Source of the DNA: an uncultured Selenomonas sp.
GTDB taxonomy: Bacteria > Bacillota > Negativicutes > Selenomonadales > Selenomonadaceae
Length of the DNA: 64,000 nt
Assembly (NCBI GenBank): GCA_947167105.1
Contig: CAMVGU010000006.1
Span: 1 to 64,000, forward strand
Direction of reading: 5' to 3'
Below are positions 16,265 to 25,350 of the stretch, in pieces. The notes under the pieces were generated by a model. That model was not told where the DNA came from and did not search any database. It saw only the letters and a list, made by a program, of their open reading frames with translations. The translations under genes and the position numbers were made by a program. Positions within the stretch are counted from its first letter, which is position 1. Every line of letters starts with the position of its first letter.

Positions 16265-17574
16265 GGCTTGTCCTCCCAGTACATGGACAGGGTCACTTCT
16301 CCCCTGTCCTGGCTGAAGTCTGCGTAGCCCTCGTATTTGGAGAGGAAGTTCCGCAGGGACAGCATGCCCAGGCCGTGTCCCCGGCGGCTGGTGCGGGGCA
16401 GGCCGTCCTGGCCCAGCTCCAGAGGCAGGGGGGCGGTATTGGTCAGCTCCAGCACGCATTGGGAGCCGCTGTGCTGGAGCACCAGGGCGAGCCTGCCCCC
16501 TGTCTTGCGAGCTGCCAGCAGGGCGTTTTCCAGCAGGTTTGACAGGAGCACCGCCAGCTCGTTTTCATCTGTCCCCATGTCGGCGGGCAGGTTCACCTTC
16601 TGGCTCACCTGCAGCCCCGCCTCCTCCGCCCGCCGCAGGTAGATGGACAGGGCCGCATTGATGATGGGGTAGTTCGTATAGGGAGTGAGGGAGGCGGCGG
16701 AGAGTTTCTCGTCCTGCCGGGCGATGAGCCTGCGGGCCTCCTCTATCCTGTCCTCCCCTATGAGGCGGGCCAGCTCCTCATAGGTGGCCAGCAGATTTTC
16801 CCGCTGGCTCCGGGTAGCCAGGCGGGTGCTTTCGGAGAGCCGCTTGCTCTCCTCCAGATAGGCCGCCTCCTGGGCCATGATGGCGGCCTGCTGCTCCAGG
16901 CGCTGCTGCTCGTAGAGACGGCGGGCGGCTTTCAGCAGCCAGTGATAAGCCAGGACGAAGCCCACAGGCAGGAGGAGGCGGGAGAGCCTTTCCTCCGGGG
17001 AGTGCCAGAGGCGGCTGTCGGCGATAAGCACCAGAAAGCCCAGCAGGATAAAGAAGGGCAGCCAAGCGGTGTAGAGCCGCACGAGCCTCCCCTTGAAAAA
17101 GCCGAAGGCAGGCAGCAGGGAGAGGAAGCAGTGCCGCCCCAGGGGCAGGCTCAGCAGGAACCAGAGGGAAAAGAGCAGGGAGTGTACCGTCAGCACAACC
17201 CCCTCCGCCTGCCCCATCAGGAAGTGGGCCACCGCCACATTGCTTACGCTGTGGAGGGTGAAGCCCCAGAGGGAGTACATGCTCCACACCAGAGTATGCT
17301 CCAGGAGCCGCCCCGGCAGGGAGAGCATCAGCACCAGCTGATGGGGAATCCAGCCCAGGATCAGCACCGCCTTGTAGGAAGCCGCCACTATGCCCCAGTG
17401 GTAAAAGATGTAAATGTAGGAAAGGAGCATCAAAAGGCTCACCAGCCCAAGGCGCCGCCACAGGCAAGCCCTCTCCCCTGGCCCGCAGGCAGCCCGAAAG
17501 GGCAGATAGCGCATCCAGGCTCCTTCCAGTTGCAGGCAGAGGATTGCCAGGGAAATAAAAATCGAATCGGCCAC
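16258..17574 (-). CDS. Histidine kinase-like membrane protein with GHKL ATPase domain but no phosphoacceptor His
   Basis: The start is a GTG at 17574, five bases after AGGAGGTG; a more upstream ATG at 17610 is less likely. About 200 N-terminal residues form six or seven transmembrane helices. A helical linker follows, then a GHKL ATPase domain with an intact N box (LSNLLENALLAA) and G box (GHGLGMLSLRNFL). In the dimerisation region the usual RHD-x-RHH is replaced: aligned to the downstream small protein, the phosphoacceptor His becomes Glu (REN in place of RHD). The divergent LytTR regulator gene (17727) is the expected partner. The stimulus is unknown; a peptide or cell-envelope signal is typical of the class. 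Confidence 0.82.
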   Translation of the reverse strand: MADSIFISLAILCLQLEGAWMRYLPFRAACGPGERACLWRRLGLVSLLMLLSYIYIFYHWGIVAASYKAVLILGWIPHQLVLMLSLPGRLLEHTLVWSMYSLWGFTLHSVSNVAVAHFLMGQAEGVVLTVHSLLFSLWFLLSLPLGRHCFLSLLPAFGFFKGRLVRLYTAWLPFFILLGFLVLIADSRLWHSPEERLSRLLLPVGFVLAYHWLLKAARRLYEQQRLEQQAAIMAQEAAYLEESKRLSESTRLATRSQRENLLATYEELARLIGEDRIEEARRLIARQDEKLSAASLTPYTNYPIINAALSIYLRRAEEAGLQVSQKVNLPADMGTDENELAVLLSNLLENALLAARKTGGRLALVLQHSGSQCVLELTNTAPLPLELGQDGLPRTSRRGHGLGMLSLRNFLSKYEGYADFSQDRGEVTLSMYWEDKPC

Positions 17575-17620
17575 AGATGCACCTCCTTTTTGGGGGCAAA
17601 AACAGAACATACGTTATAAA

Positions 17621-17658
17621 AAACTCATCACTTTTTGGGAAAACTCGTCACTTTTTGG
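17621..17658. promoter_or_regulatory. Direct-repeat operator between the divergent kinase and LytTR genes
   Basis: AAACTCRTCACTTTTTGG occurs twice, at 17621-17638 and 17641-17658, with a 20-base period (two helical turns). LytTR regulators bind paired direct repeats with about this spacing, so this is probably the autoregulatory site for 17727-18455. A weak -10 (TATATT or TATTAT) follows near 17685. Confidence 0.65.
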
Positions 17659-17726
17659 TTTGCTATGGAAATTTCCCTCAGACTATATTATAGTTAAATT
17701 AGAATCTGAAAGAAAGGGGGTGCCCC

Positions 17727-18455
17727 ATGCACATAGCCATAGCCGATGACAGGCAGAATGATCGGGAGATGGCGGAGGAGCATCTGCTCTGGTACTTTGC
17801 CGAGCATCATCCCGAATTAAAGGAGAAGCCCCGCATTTCCCCCTTTGCCAGCGCCGAGGAGCTGTTGGCCGCCTTTGCCCCGGGGAAGTTTGACATGCTG
17901 CTCCTGGATATCTACATGGAGGACATGACGGGCATGGCGGCGGCGGAAGCGGTGCGCCTGCGGGATGCGCAGGTGCCTATTGTCTTTCTCACCACCAGCA
18001 AGGAGTACCTGCTGGAAGGCTACCGGGTCTTTGCCGCAGGCTATCTCATCAAGCCCCTGGACTGGCACACCAAGGATTTTCTCCGCACCATGGAGCATAT
18101 CTTCCCTAGGCTTATGGAGGGAGACAAGAGCCTGACCGTCCCCCAGGGGAGCCGGGAGGTGGACATCCCCCTGCGCAGCATCCTGTTCGTGGATATCAAT
18201 GAACAGCACAGCCTGAGCCTGCACCTGGAGGACACAGTGGTAAACACCACCCTGCCCTATGCCCGGTGCCAGGAGCTGCTGCTTGAGGATAACCGCTTTC
18301 TGGAGTGCTATCACCGGGTCATTATCAATATGGACCAGGTCAAGCGCATGGGCCAGAATGATTTCCATATGAAGGACGGCAGCAGGGTGCCCATCAGCCA
18401 GCGCCGCAACAAGGAAGCCAAGGTGGCCTATATGCGCCATATAGCCCACAGATAG
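17727..18455 (+). CDS. LytTR-family response regulator
   Basis: The 242-residue protein has a receiver domain (1-125; acidic Asp7/Asp8, phosphoacceptor Asp61 in MLLLDIYMEDMTG, Thr/Lys switch residues in FLTTSK and YLIKPLD) and a LytTR DNA-binding domain (about 135-240; ending VPISQRRNKEAK). It is transcribed divergently from the split kinase genes and is the obvious phosphorylation target. A paired direct repeat at 17621-17658 is the likely binding site. A GT8 glycosyltransferase gene starts 11 bases after its stop, so surface glycosylation may be part of the same operon. Confidence 0.92.
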   Translation: MHIAIADDRQNDREMAEEHLLWYFAEHHPELKEKPRISPFASAEELLAAFAPGKFDMLLLDIYMEDMTGMAAAEAVRLRDAQVPIVFLTTSKEYLLEGYRVFAAGYLIKPLDWHTKDFLRTMEHIFPRLMEGDKSLTVPQGSREVDIPLRSILFVDINEQHSLSLHLEDTVVNTTLPYARCQELLLEDNRFLECYHRVIINMDQVKRMGQNDFHMKDGSRVPISQRRNKEAKVAYMRHIAHR

Positions 18456-18465
18456 GAGGCGGGAG

Positions 18466-19710
18466 ATGCTGCACATAGCCTATGCCCTGTCGGACAAGCA
18501 GGGCAACTACAGCAAATTTGCCGGGGCCTCCATGGCCTCCCTTCTTGCCAATACGGAGGCAAGGATTTCCTTCCACATCCTCCATGACGGCAGTCTCTCG
18601 GAGGATAACAGGCGCCGCTTCGCGGAGCTGGTGCGGGGAAAGGACTCGGAGGTGTACTTCTGTGACGTGCCCCGCCGGGCGGCGGCTACCCTGGAGCGGG
18701 GCAGGGAAATCCTGCCGGAAGGCATGGACTCGGAGCGCTACACCGGGGCCAATATCTACCGGCTGCTGCTGCCGGAGGTGCTGCCCCCGGAGGCGGAAAA
18801 GGCCATCTTCCTGGATGCGGACACCATTGTGAACCTGGATATCAGGGAGCTTTGGGAAAAAGACACCGGGGAGGCGGGCCTTGCCGCCGTGCCGGACTTC
18901 GATGTGCTGGAGCATTTCGGCCAAAGCCATAAGATTAAGCCTAACGGCTCCTTCCTCTTTGAGGAAGGCTTGGCGGATATCCACGATATCTTCAACGCAG
19001 GAGTGCTGCTCCTGGATTTAAAAATTCTGCGCCGGAGGGAAAATCTCCTGTTAGAAGGGTTGAAGTTCCTCCGTGCCCACAGGGGCAAGTGGGATTTTTT
19101 TGACAACGATATACTCATTGGCTTTTTTGCCAAGAGCTATATACACCTCCCCTGGCATTTCCACATACGCCTGGGCTGGGCCCTGGCCTATGGGGGAAGT
19201 GTTGTGGAAAGGGGAATTTATCACTATGTGGACAGGAATTACAGCCTGAATCCTAAGATACCCCTCCACGCCTTGTTCCTGCACTATCTGCTGTCAAGCC
19301 CCTGGGGCGGGCCGGAGCTGCTCTGCTCCTGCTGCCGGGCGGCCAGGGAAACGAGCCTTCCCCTGATGCAGGAAAGGCTGCAGAAAGTCCGGCTGATAGA
19401 GAATGCCTGCCGCAGGAAAAGGCGGGTCTTTATGGGGCTTAGGGAGGATGAGGCCAGGCTCAGGGAGGATTTCAGTCTGGGGAGAGAGGAGGCATATCTC
19501 CCCCTTGCTCCGGGGCAGGAGTTGCGTCTGCCTTATTCTACGGAGGGCCATTTTTATCTGGTGTTCTGGGGGAATTACGGAGAGGTGAAGGGTCTGCTGG
19601 AAGGTGCGGGGCTGAGGGAGTATGAGGATTTTGCCGATGGGACTTTGCTGATGCCGGAGAGGGTGGAGGGGTTGGTAGCGGAGGATCGTAGCGTCATTTG
19701 GAGGATGTAG
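18466..19710 (+). CDS. GT8-family glycosyltransferase
   Basis: The 414-residue protein has the GT8 fold, with IAYALSDKQGNYSKFAGASMASLL at the N terminus, the metal-binding DxD at Asp117/Asp119 (KAIFLDADTIVNLD), and later FNAGVLLLDLK and WDFFDNDI motifs typical of LPS glucosyl/galactosyltransferases. The last 90 residues are a less conserved extension. It most likely adds a hexose to a cell-surface glycan. GGAGG precedes the ATG, and the gene is cotranscribed with the LytTR regulator. Confidence 0.88.
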   Translation: MLHIAYALSDKQGNYSKFAGASMASLLANTEARISFHILHDGSLSEDNRRRFAELVRGKDSEVYFCDVPRRAAATLERGREILPEGMDSERYTGANIYRLLLPEVLPPEAEKAIFLDADTIVNLDIRELWEKDTGEAGLAAVPDFDVLEHFGQSHKIKPNGSFLFEEGLADIHDIFNAGVLLLDLKILRRRENLLLEGLKFLRAHRGKWDFFDNDILIGFFAKSYIHLPWHFHIRLGWALAYGGSVVERGIYHYVDRNYSLNPKIPLHALFLHYLLSSPWGGPELLCSCCRAARETSLPLMQERLQKVRLIENACRRKRRVFMGLREDEARLREDFSLGREEAYLPLAPGQELRLPYSTEGHFYLVFWGNYGEVKGLLEGAGLREYEDFADGTLLMPERVEGLVAEDRSVIWRM

Positions 19711-19718
19711 AGTGCTTA

Positions 19719-19925
19719 CATGTCCGCCCCCTTGGGGGGCGGGGGACCGCGTAAGCGGTGACGCAAAGCTAGTCCTCTTGAGGATGGTGGGGGGAGTGAG
19801 AGGCTGACGAGTCAGGCTCGTGGTGTTACTTTCTTTGTGTTGACAAAGAAAGTAACCAAAGAAAACAGCGCCACTTGTTCCCATCCCTGGGAACGAGCGG
19901 CGCGGCGCCCATCCTTGGGCGCGGG
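19719..19925 (+). repeat. Family B hairpin followed by family A three-hairpin repeat, copy 6
   Basis: ATGTCCGCCCCC with GGGGGCGGGGGACC and CCGCGTAAGCGG (19719-19763) forms two adjacent hairpins. The family A copy follows at about 19801-19925, with all three hairpins. It fills the space between the convergent glycosyltransferase and HEPN genes. Confidence 0.8.
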
Positions 19926-19926
19926 G

Positions 19927-20319
19927 TTACGGGGTCATATCCAGTTCTTCCGGTTCCGGGATAGGTACACCGCGCTTAGTCAGGATTTGTTCACAGTATT
20001 TCTTTAGCAAGGGAATATCATCACATACAGTTTCCCAAGCAACATTGATATCCATTTCAATATAATTATGAGCCAGATGATCACGCATACCTGAGATAGC
20101 CCGCCAGGGAACAGCGGAGTTTTCCTGTCGGAAGTCATCGGAAAGTTTCTTGACCAACTCCCCTACTTGCAGAATTGGCATGGAAATGGCGTTCTGGAAA
20201 AGGAAATTCTTCTCAAAGGCCGATTTATCAATCTTTAATTTCAGGATTGTGAGCTCCACTTGGTTGCAATATCTGACGATATGCTGCAACACCTGCTCAT
20301 CCTTGTTTGGTATGGTCAT
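19927..20319 (-). CDS. hepT: HepT-type HEPN toxin (RNase or AMPylation target)
   Basis: The 130-residue all-helical HEPN protein carries the R-X4-6-H-X-Y motif as Arg79-DHLA-His84-Asn-Tyr86. In studied MNT-HEPN pairs, HepT is the toxin and is silenced by AMPylation of this Tyr by the partner nucleotidyltransferase. The preferred ATG at 20319 has GAGG nine bases upstream and overlaps the 3-prime end of the partner gene by 23 bases. The pair is complete and looks functional. Its targets cannot be read from the sequence. Confidence 0.88.
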   Translation of the reverse strand: MTIPNKDEQVLQHIVRYCNQVELTILKLKIDKSAFEKNFLFQNAISMPILQVGELVKKLSDDFRQENSAVPWRAISGMRDHLAHNYIEMDINVAWETVCDDIPLLKKYCEQILTKRGVPIPEPEELDMTP

Positions 20320-20617
20320 ATAGCAATACCTCATCACGTTTCACACTGGCGGCGAATTGTTTGGACAGGGGGCCTTGGGGCATACAGGTGAGCAAGTCAA
20401 CCTCCCGGCCCAGAGCGTCTACTAAATCAAGGCGAAATCCGCTGACACCAAAGAGCCCTTTCAGTTTCTTGCTGTCGCCCCGGTCTATGAGCAAATCCAC
20501 ATCACTTGCTTCGGTGGCCTCGCCACGGGCGTAGGAGCCGAATAGGTAAGCCTTTTTGACGTCGTAGTTTTTTAGGATTGGCATAATTCTTCGCTTGATT
20601 TCAGGAATGGTAAGCAT
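20297..20617 (-). CDS. mntA: MntA-type minimal nucleotidyltransferase antitoxin
   Basis: The 106-residue protein has the nucleotidyltransferase signature GS-X10-DXD: Gly27-Ser28, then Asp39 and Asp41 in GSYARGEATEASDVDLLID. MntA enzymes neutralise HepT by AMPylating it. The ATG at 20617 has AAGGAG 8 bases before it and is preferred over the upstream ATG at 20677. The gene comes first and overlaps hepT, the usual order for the pair. A possible promoter lies at 20668-20697. Confidence 0.88.
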   Translation of the reverse strand: MLTIPEIKRRIMPILKNYDVKKAYLFGSYARGEATEASDVDLLIDRGDSKKLKGLFGVSGFRLDLVDALGREVDLLTCMPQGPLSKQFAASVKRDEVLLYDHTKQG

Positions 20618-20667
20618 GGTCAAGTCTCCTTCCATTGACAGGCGAAAGTGTGTGTATGCTTTCTTCA

Positions 20668-20697
20668 ATACTATCATAAACAGAGAGTTTATTTCAA
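20668..20697 (-). promoter_or_regulatory. Possible promoter of the mntA-hepT pair
   Basis: On the minus strand TTGAAA (20697-20692) and TAGTAT (20673-20668) are 18 bases apart, about 50 bases before the mntA start. Confidence 0.4.
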
Positions 20698-20736
20698 GAA
20701 AGTGGGGGGCTATTCCCCCGGAAAGGACGGTAGATT

Positions 20737-23450
20737 ATGAGCAGGATTAGATACCGCCGTTTGGCGGCTGCGGTGCAGGCGGGGCTTTTGGTGGGGGCTT
20801 TGGGGCTGTTTCAGCCTGTGGAGGCGCGGGGTGGTGACGTGAGACTGCCCACCGGGGGACTTAGCAATACGGCGCGGATTTCTGTGAATGACAGCACTAT
20901 GACTATGACCGTGGATGGTCAGGCGGCTAATAATGTTATTGCCTGGGAGAGTTTCAACGTGGGGCGGGATGCCACCGTAAAATTTAACGGCAATTTGAAC
21001 TATCTGAACTATGTGGCAGGCATAAGTCCCTCGGAGATATACGGTGCTCTATCCGGGGGGGCAATGTTTACATTGTTAATCCCAATGGAATTATCTTCGG
21101 CGAAAATGCACAAATCAACGTGGGGCATCTCTATGCCTCCACCCGGAATCTTACCGAAACGGATTTCAGCAAGTTTGAGGCTGACGGGGTGCTAAGCTCT
21201 GTCACTCCGAACAGTGGCAATATCGTAAACCGCATGGAAAGCGACCTTCACAATATGAATATCACCCTGGAGGGTGATGTTGTCACCTTTGCCAAGACGG
21301 TTTATGACGAGACGAATAAAAAAATTACCCTGGGCAATCAGGCGACTGCCCCGGCGGGCAGCAATCTGGTGCAGTACACGGTGAATGCCAATGCGGTGAA
21401 TATCGGCTATGAGGGGAATTTGATCCCTACTTATTCGACTGATCAGCCCACCACCGTCAATCTTACCAATACCAATAATGCAAGCAAAACCAACTACTGC
21501 AAGCTGATAGGCCAGGGCAACCCGCTGGACGACGTTGACGGTAACTACATGCTGAAGGATAATATAAGCGGCTCTGTCTCCAGCAGCACTTTTTTCGCCG
21601 GCGTTTTTGACGGGGCGGGGCATACAGTGAGCCTTAGCGACAAGCCTTTGTTCGATAACGCAGAAGAATTACTAGGTGCCTCGGTCTACAACCTCACCCT
21701 TACCAGCACTAGCACTGTCACCGGCGGGGCTAATGAAAATATCGGCGCTCTGGTGAGGAAGGCATACGACACCACCATTTCCGGGGTGGTGAATCAGGCC
21801 AATGTTACGGGCAGTGTTACTGACAAAACTGCCGGTAATGGCAAGGGCACCGGGGGCCTGGTGGGGAATATGTATGGCGGCAAATTGCAAAACTCTCACA
21901 ATGAGGGCAATGTCACCCTCGATAACAGTGCTAATAATGCCGCAGTCTATGTAGGCGGACTGGTGGGAGTGCTTGAAGGGACAGCGGTAAAGAGCGTCTA
22001 CAATGATGGCAATGTCACGGGCACGGGCAATAACTGGGTCTATGCCGGCGGTCTGGCAGGCAGGATAAACAAAAAGAGTGGAAGCAGTCAGACCACCATC
22101 GAGCGCAGCTACAATCGGGGAGATGTCAGCGAAGCATATAGCGCCGGAGGGCTGGTGGGGGTTGTGGGGAATACTGCTTCCCTGACCAATGTCTTTAATA
22201 CCGGCAGCGTGTCTGGCAATAAAGCCGGGGCATTGATAGGCGAGCTGGCTGGCAACACCTCTCTGACCATTAAGAATGCCTACAGCACCAAGGCTGGCCT
22301 TAGTCTGTATGGGAGCGGGGCCGCCCCCACCATCAAGCTGGCCTGGAATCCAAACACAACCGCCGGCTCTTACGATTACTATGACAGCACAGGTAACTCT
22401 CACACAGAGGCAATTCCCGCAGGCACCACTGCCGCAGCCTATCTGGCGGGCAAGGGCTTTGACACCAGCGACTGGAATACCCAGGGGACTACTCCCCTGC
22501 TGACTGCCTTTATGACCCCGCTGAATATCAAAGACAAGACCGTTTCCTATAACGGGCAGAAGCAGTACCTGTTCTATCATACGAAGGATCTTAGCTCCTA
22601 TTACTACGATAAGCTGGAGGGTGGAGCAGATGGCTTCGGCGGGACTGAGCCGGGCACCTATACAGCCACCTTTGATGCTTCCAAACAGGGCCAGTTCGGC
22701 TTTGCCTTTACGAAAATTTCTCCCACCCTCACCATCACTGACGCGCCCGCCGGAGGCGGCGGCACAGGCGGCGGTGGCGGCACTGGCGGCGGCAGCACAG
22801 GTGGCGGCGGCAGCACAGGTGGCGGCGGCAGTACAGGCGGTGGCACTGGTGGCGGCAGCACAGGTGGCGGCAGTACAGGCGGTGGCAGCACAGGTGGCGG
22901 CAGCATCGTTGTGCCCGTGACACCGACACCTGCGCCCCCCGTAACACCTGCGACACCAGTAACGCCTACGACACCTACGACAACCACGACACCTACAACG
23001 CCTACGACAACTACGACACCCACAACACCCACGACAACCGTAACACCTGCGGCGCCCGTAACTCCTGCTGTGCCGGAGACTGCCCCGGCGGTGCAGGCTG
23101 CCCCGGCGGCTTCCACCCCGGCTGAGACTGCCGCTCAGGCAGACCCTGTTCAGGCGGCAACCAGCCTGGCCTGGGCAGGGGAGGAGCTGATTGGCGAGGC
23201 TACCCATCAGGAGGCAGCGGATACGGATGAGACAATGGGGGAGAATACCCTTTCCGATGCGACTTCCAGAGCCGTGATTGATATTTCCCACGGGGTGCAG
23301 CATGTGCAAATCAGCGAAGCAGCCATAAGCCGCATGCTGGGCGGGGAGGGAGAGAATATTTCCTCCGCCGAGACCGGGGAAGTGGAGACGGAGCATGTGG
23401 AAATCTCAGATTTCGATGACGGCGGCAGTGCAGGAAAGGTGGAGCGTTAA
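20737..23450 (+). CDS. Two-partner secretion exoprotein (TpsA), frameshifted at a G7 tract
   Basis: The N terminus has an extended signal peptide (to about residue 31) and a TPS domain typical of filamentous hemagglutinin-like proteins (NVIAWESFNVGRDATVKF, then NVYIVNPNGIIFGENA). The domain is split: the first frame (20737) runs into TpsA-unlike sequence after a run of seven G at 21055-21061, and the true continuation lies in the -1 frame that ends at 23450. One extra G would restore one protein of about 904 residues. The rest has about five GLUG-like repeats (GGLVGNMYGG, GGLVGVLEG), then a Gly/Ser/Thr-rich and Pro/Thr-rich stretch, then an acidic C terminus. The partner pore gene follows 3 bases later. 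Confidence 0.85.
22751..23062 (+). repeat. Low-complexity tandem repeats inside tpsA
   Basis: From 22751 to 22911 the DNA is a run of GGCGGC, GGTGGC and AGCACAGGT units coding Gly-Gly-Ser-Thr-Gly. From 22925 to 23062 it is ACACCTACGACA-type units coding Thr-Pro-Thr. Both would be prone to copy-number change and probably form a flexible stalk. Confidence 0.85.
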
Positions 23451-23453
23451 AGG

Positions 23454-25108
23454 ATGAAGAAAGAGATAACCGCAGCCCTTCTCCTGGGAATGGCGGCGGG
23501 GCTTTACCCTACTAATGTAAGCTATGCGGTGCAGGCAGTGCCCGAGCCGGGGCAGGATATTGAGTCTGTCCGGCAGGAGCAGGAGGCCCCCGGCCTGGAA
23601 AACAGGCTGGAGGGGCCGGGAGCCGGGCAGGATAAGAAACGCCTGCATTTCACCATGAAGGAAATCCGGGTGGAGCAGCCGGAGGGGCAGCCCTTCAGCC
23701 AGAAGCGGCTGGAGGCCATTGCCGGGCGGGCGGAGAACCGGGATATTACGGTGGAGGACCTTGACCGGGTGCTGTCGGAGCTTTCGGACTACGCCAGGCA
23801 TCACGGCTACCCTGCCGCCTATGCCTATGTGCCGGAGCAGAAGGCCAGGGACGGCATTCTCACGGTGCAGATGGCCCTGGGCCGCTATGATGAAATCGTC
23901 GTGGACAATCAGGCAGGCCCCAGGGCGGAGAAGCGGGCCAGGAGGCTGATTGCGGGGCTGAAGCCGGGGGATGTGGTGGAGGAAAAGTCTTTGGAAACGG
24001 GGCTTTTCAATATCAATGAGATGTACGGGGTGACGGCCCGTGGCATTCTGGTGCCGGGGCGCTCCGAGGGCACCAGTTCCCTCCATGTGACCCTTACCCC
24101 CGGCAAGAGGCAGGGGGTCACCATCTATACGGACAATTACGGCTCCAAATCCTCGGGACGTTACCGCTACGGCATCCAGGCGGATTTTATGGGCCTGGGC
24201 AGCAGCAACAGCCGCCTGACCATAGGGGGCATGCTTTCCAATGACCATTTGCATAACTACAATATAGGCTATGAAATGCAGGTGGGCCGCAGCGGCACCC
24301 GCCTGGGGCTTAGCCACAGCCGCATGGACTACGAGCTGGGCAGCCTGTTCCAGGCTTTGGGGGCCAGGGCATTGCCAATACCACCAGCCTCTACGGCTAC
24401 ACGCCCCTTTGGAAGACCGTGGGCAGCAGCCTGGGGCTGACCTACGGCCTGGATTATCGGCAGATTACCGATGAAATGCGGCAGGTGGGCATTTCCATCA
24501 AGAAGCACAGCTATGCGGCCCACGCAGGGCTGGAGGGCATGTGGCGCAGCGGCAAGGGCACGGCAGTCCAGGGCACTCTCCTGGGCTATTACGGACGTAT
24601 GAGCTCCGATTCGCGCTGGGGGGATGTGCTGGGGAAGGCGGGGGACACCCTGGGGACTTTCAGCAAGGGCACTCTTGACCTCACCGCCCTGCAGCGGCTG
24701 GGCCACAGCACGGATCTTTTGTGGAAGTTCCAGGGGCAGCTTGCCAGCAGGAATCTGGACAGCTCCGAGCGGCTCTACCTGGGCGGCGCCCACGGGGTGA
24801 GGGCCTATCCCTCCGGGGCGGGAGCCGGGGACACGGGGGCGCTCACCACTCTGGAGGTGCGCTGGCACACCCCCGCCAAGGGGCTGACCCTCTCCGCCTA
24901 CCTTGACGCAGGTACGGTAAACGCCGCCAAAGACGGCTCCTTAGGCAGCGAGAACCTGAAAGGTTGGGGCATCGGCCTCACCTACACCCACCCCAGCCAC
25001 TACTTTGCTCGCCTGGATTATGCCCGGAGGATAGGGTATGAGGAAGGTACGGGCAGGGACGGAGAGGCTAAGGGGAGGATTTGGTTTATGGCGGGGAAAA
25101 GCTGGTAA
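23454..25108 (+). CDS. Two-partner secretion outer-membrane pore (TpsB, ShlB/FhaC type), frameshifted at a G5 tract
   Basis: The signal peptide (MKKEITAALLLGMAAGLY) is followed by a POTRA domain (about residues 62-145) and a 16-strand-type beta-barrel translocator (DNYGSKSSGRYRYGIQADFMGLG and beyond). The first frame ends in an unrelated sequence just after a run of five G at 24359-24363. The barrel continues in the -1 frame (GIANTTSLYGYTPLWKTVG) to the stop at 25108, with a C-terminal aromatic (GKSW). One added G gives one protein of about 551 residues. It would export the upstream TpsA. A terminator follows. Diderm cell structure is implied. Confidence 0.85.
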
Positions 25109-25116
25109 AGTTTGCG

Positions 25117-25149
25117 AAGGGAACAGGGTTTTTGTCCTGTTCCCTTTTT
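25117..25149 (+). terminator. Intrinsic terminator of the two-partner secretion operon
   Basis: AGGGAACAGG pairs with CCTGTTCCCT around a loop containing TTTTTG, and TTTTT follows. It lies directly after the tpsB stop. Confidence 0.85.
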
Positions 25150-25161
25150 GGTAGTGTAGGT

Positions 25162-25289
25162 GGGAGGCTGGCGAGGGAGGCTCGTGGTGTTACTTTCTTT
25201 GTGTTGACAAAGAAAGTAACCAAAGAAAACAGCGCCACTTGTTCCCATCCCTGGGAACGAGTGGCGCGGCGCCCATCCCTGGGCGCGGG
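25162..25289 (+). repeat. Family A three-hairpin repeat, copy 7
   Basis: The three hairpins are complete (GTTACTTTCTTTGT/ACAAAGAAAGTAAC; GCGCCACTTGTTCCCA/TGGGAACGAGTGGCGC; GCGCCCA/TGGGCGC). It sits between the TPS terminator and the end of the convergent NHLM transporter gene. Confidence 0.85.
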
Positions 25290-25350
25290 ATTACATGAGC
25301 TTACCTTGTCGATAAAGCAATAACCCTCCGTGACCAGGGATGGGCGTAAG

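Noticed and set aside
22751..23062. Tandem repeats that could suggest a CRISPR array
   Set aside because: They are coding repeats in frame inside tpsA, with no spacers and no cas genes nearby.
21672..23396. A 574-codon minus-strand frame opposite tpsA
   Set aside because: Shadow of the exoprotein gene, with low-complexity Cys/Arg repeats produced by the Gly/Thr repeats on the other strand.
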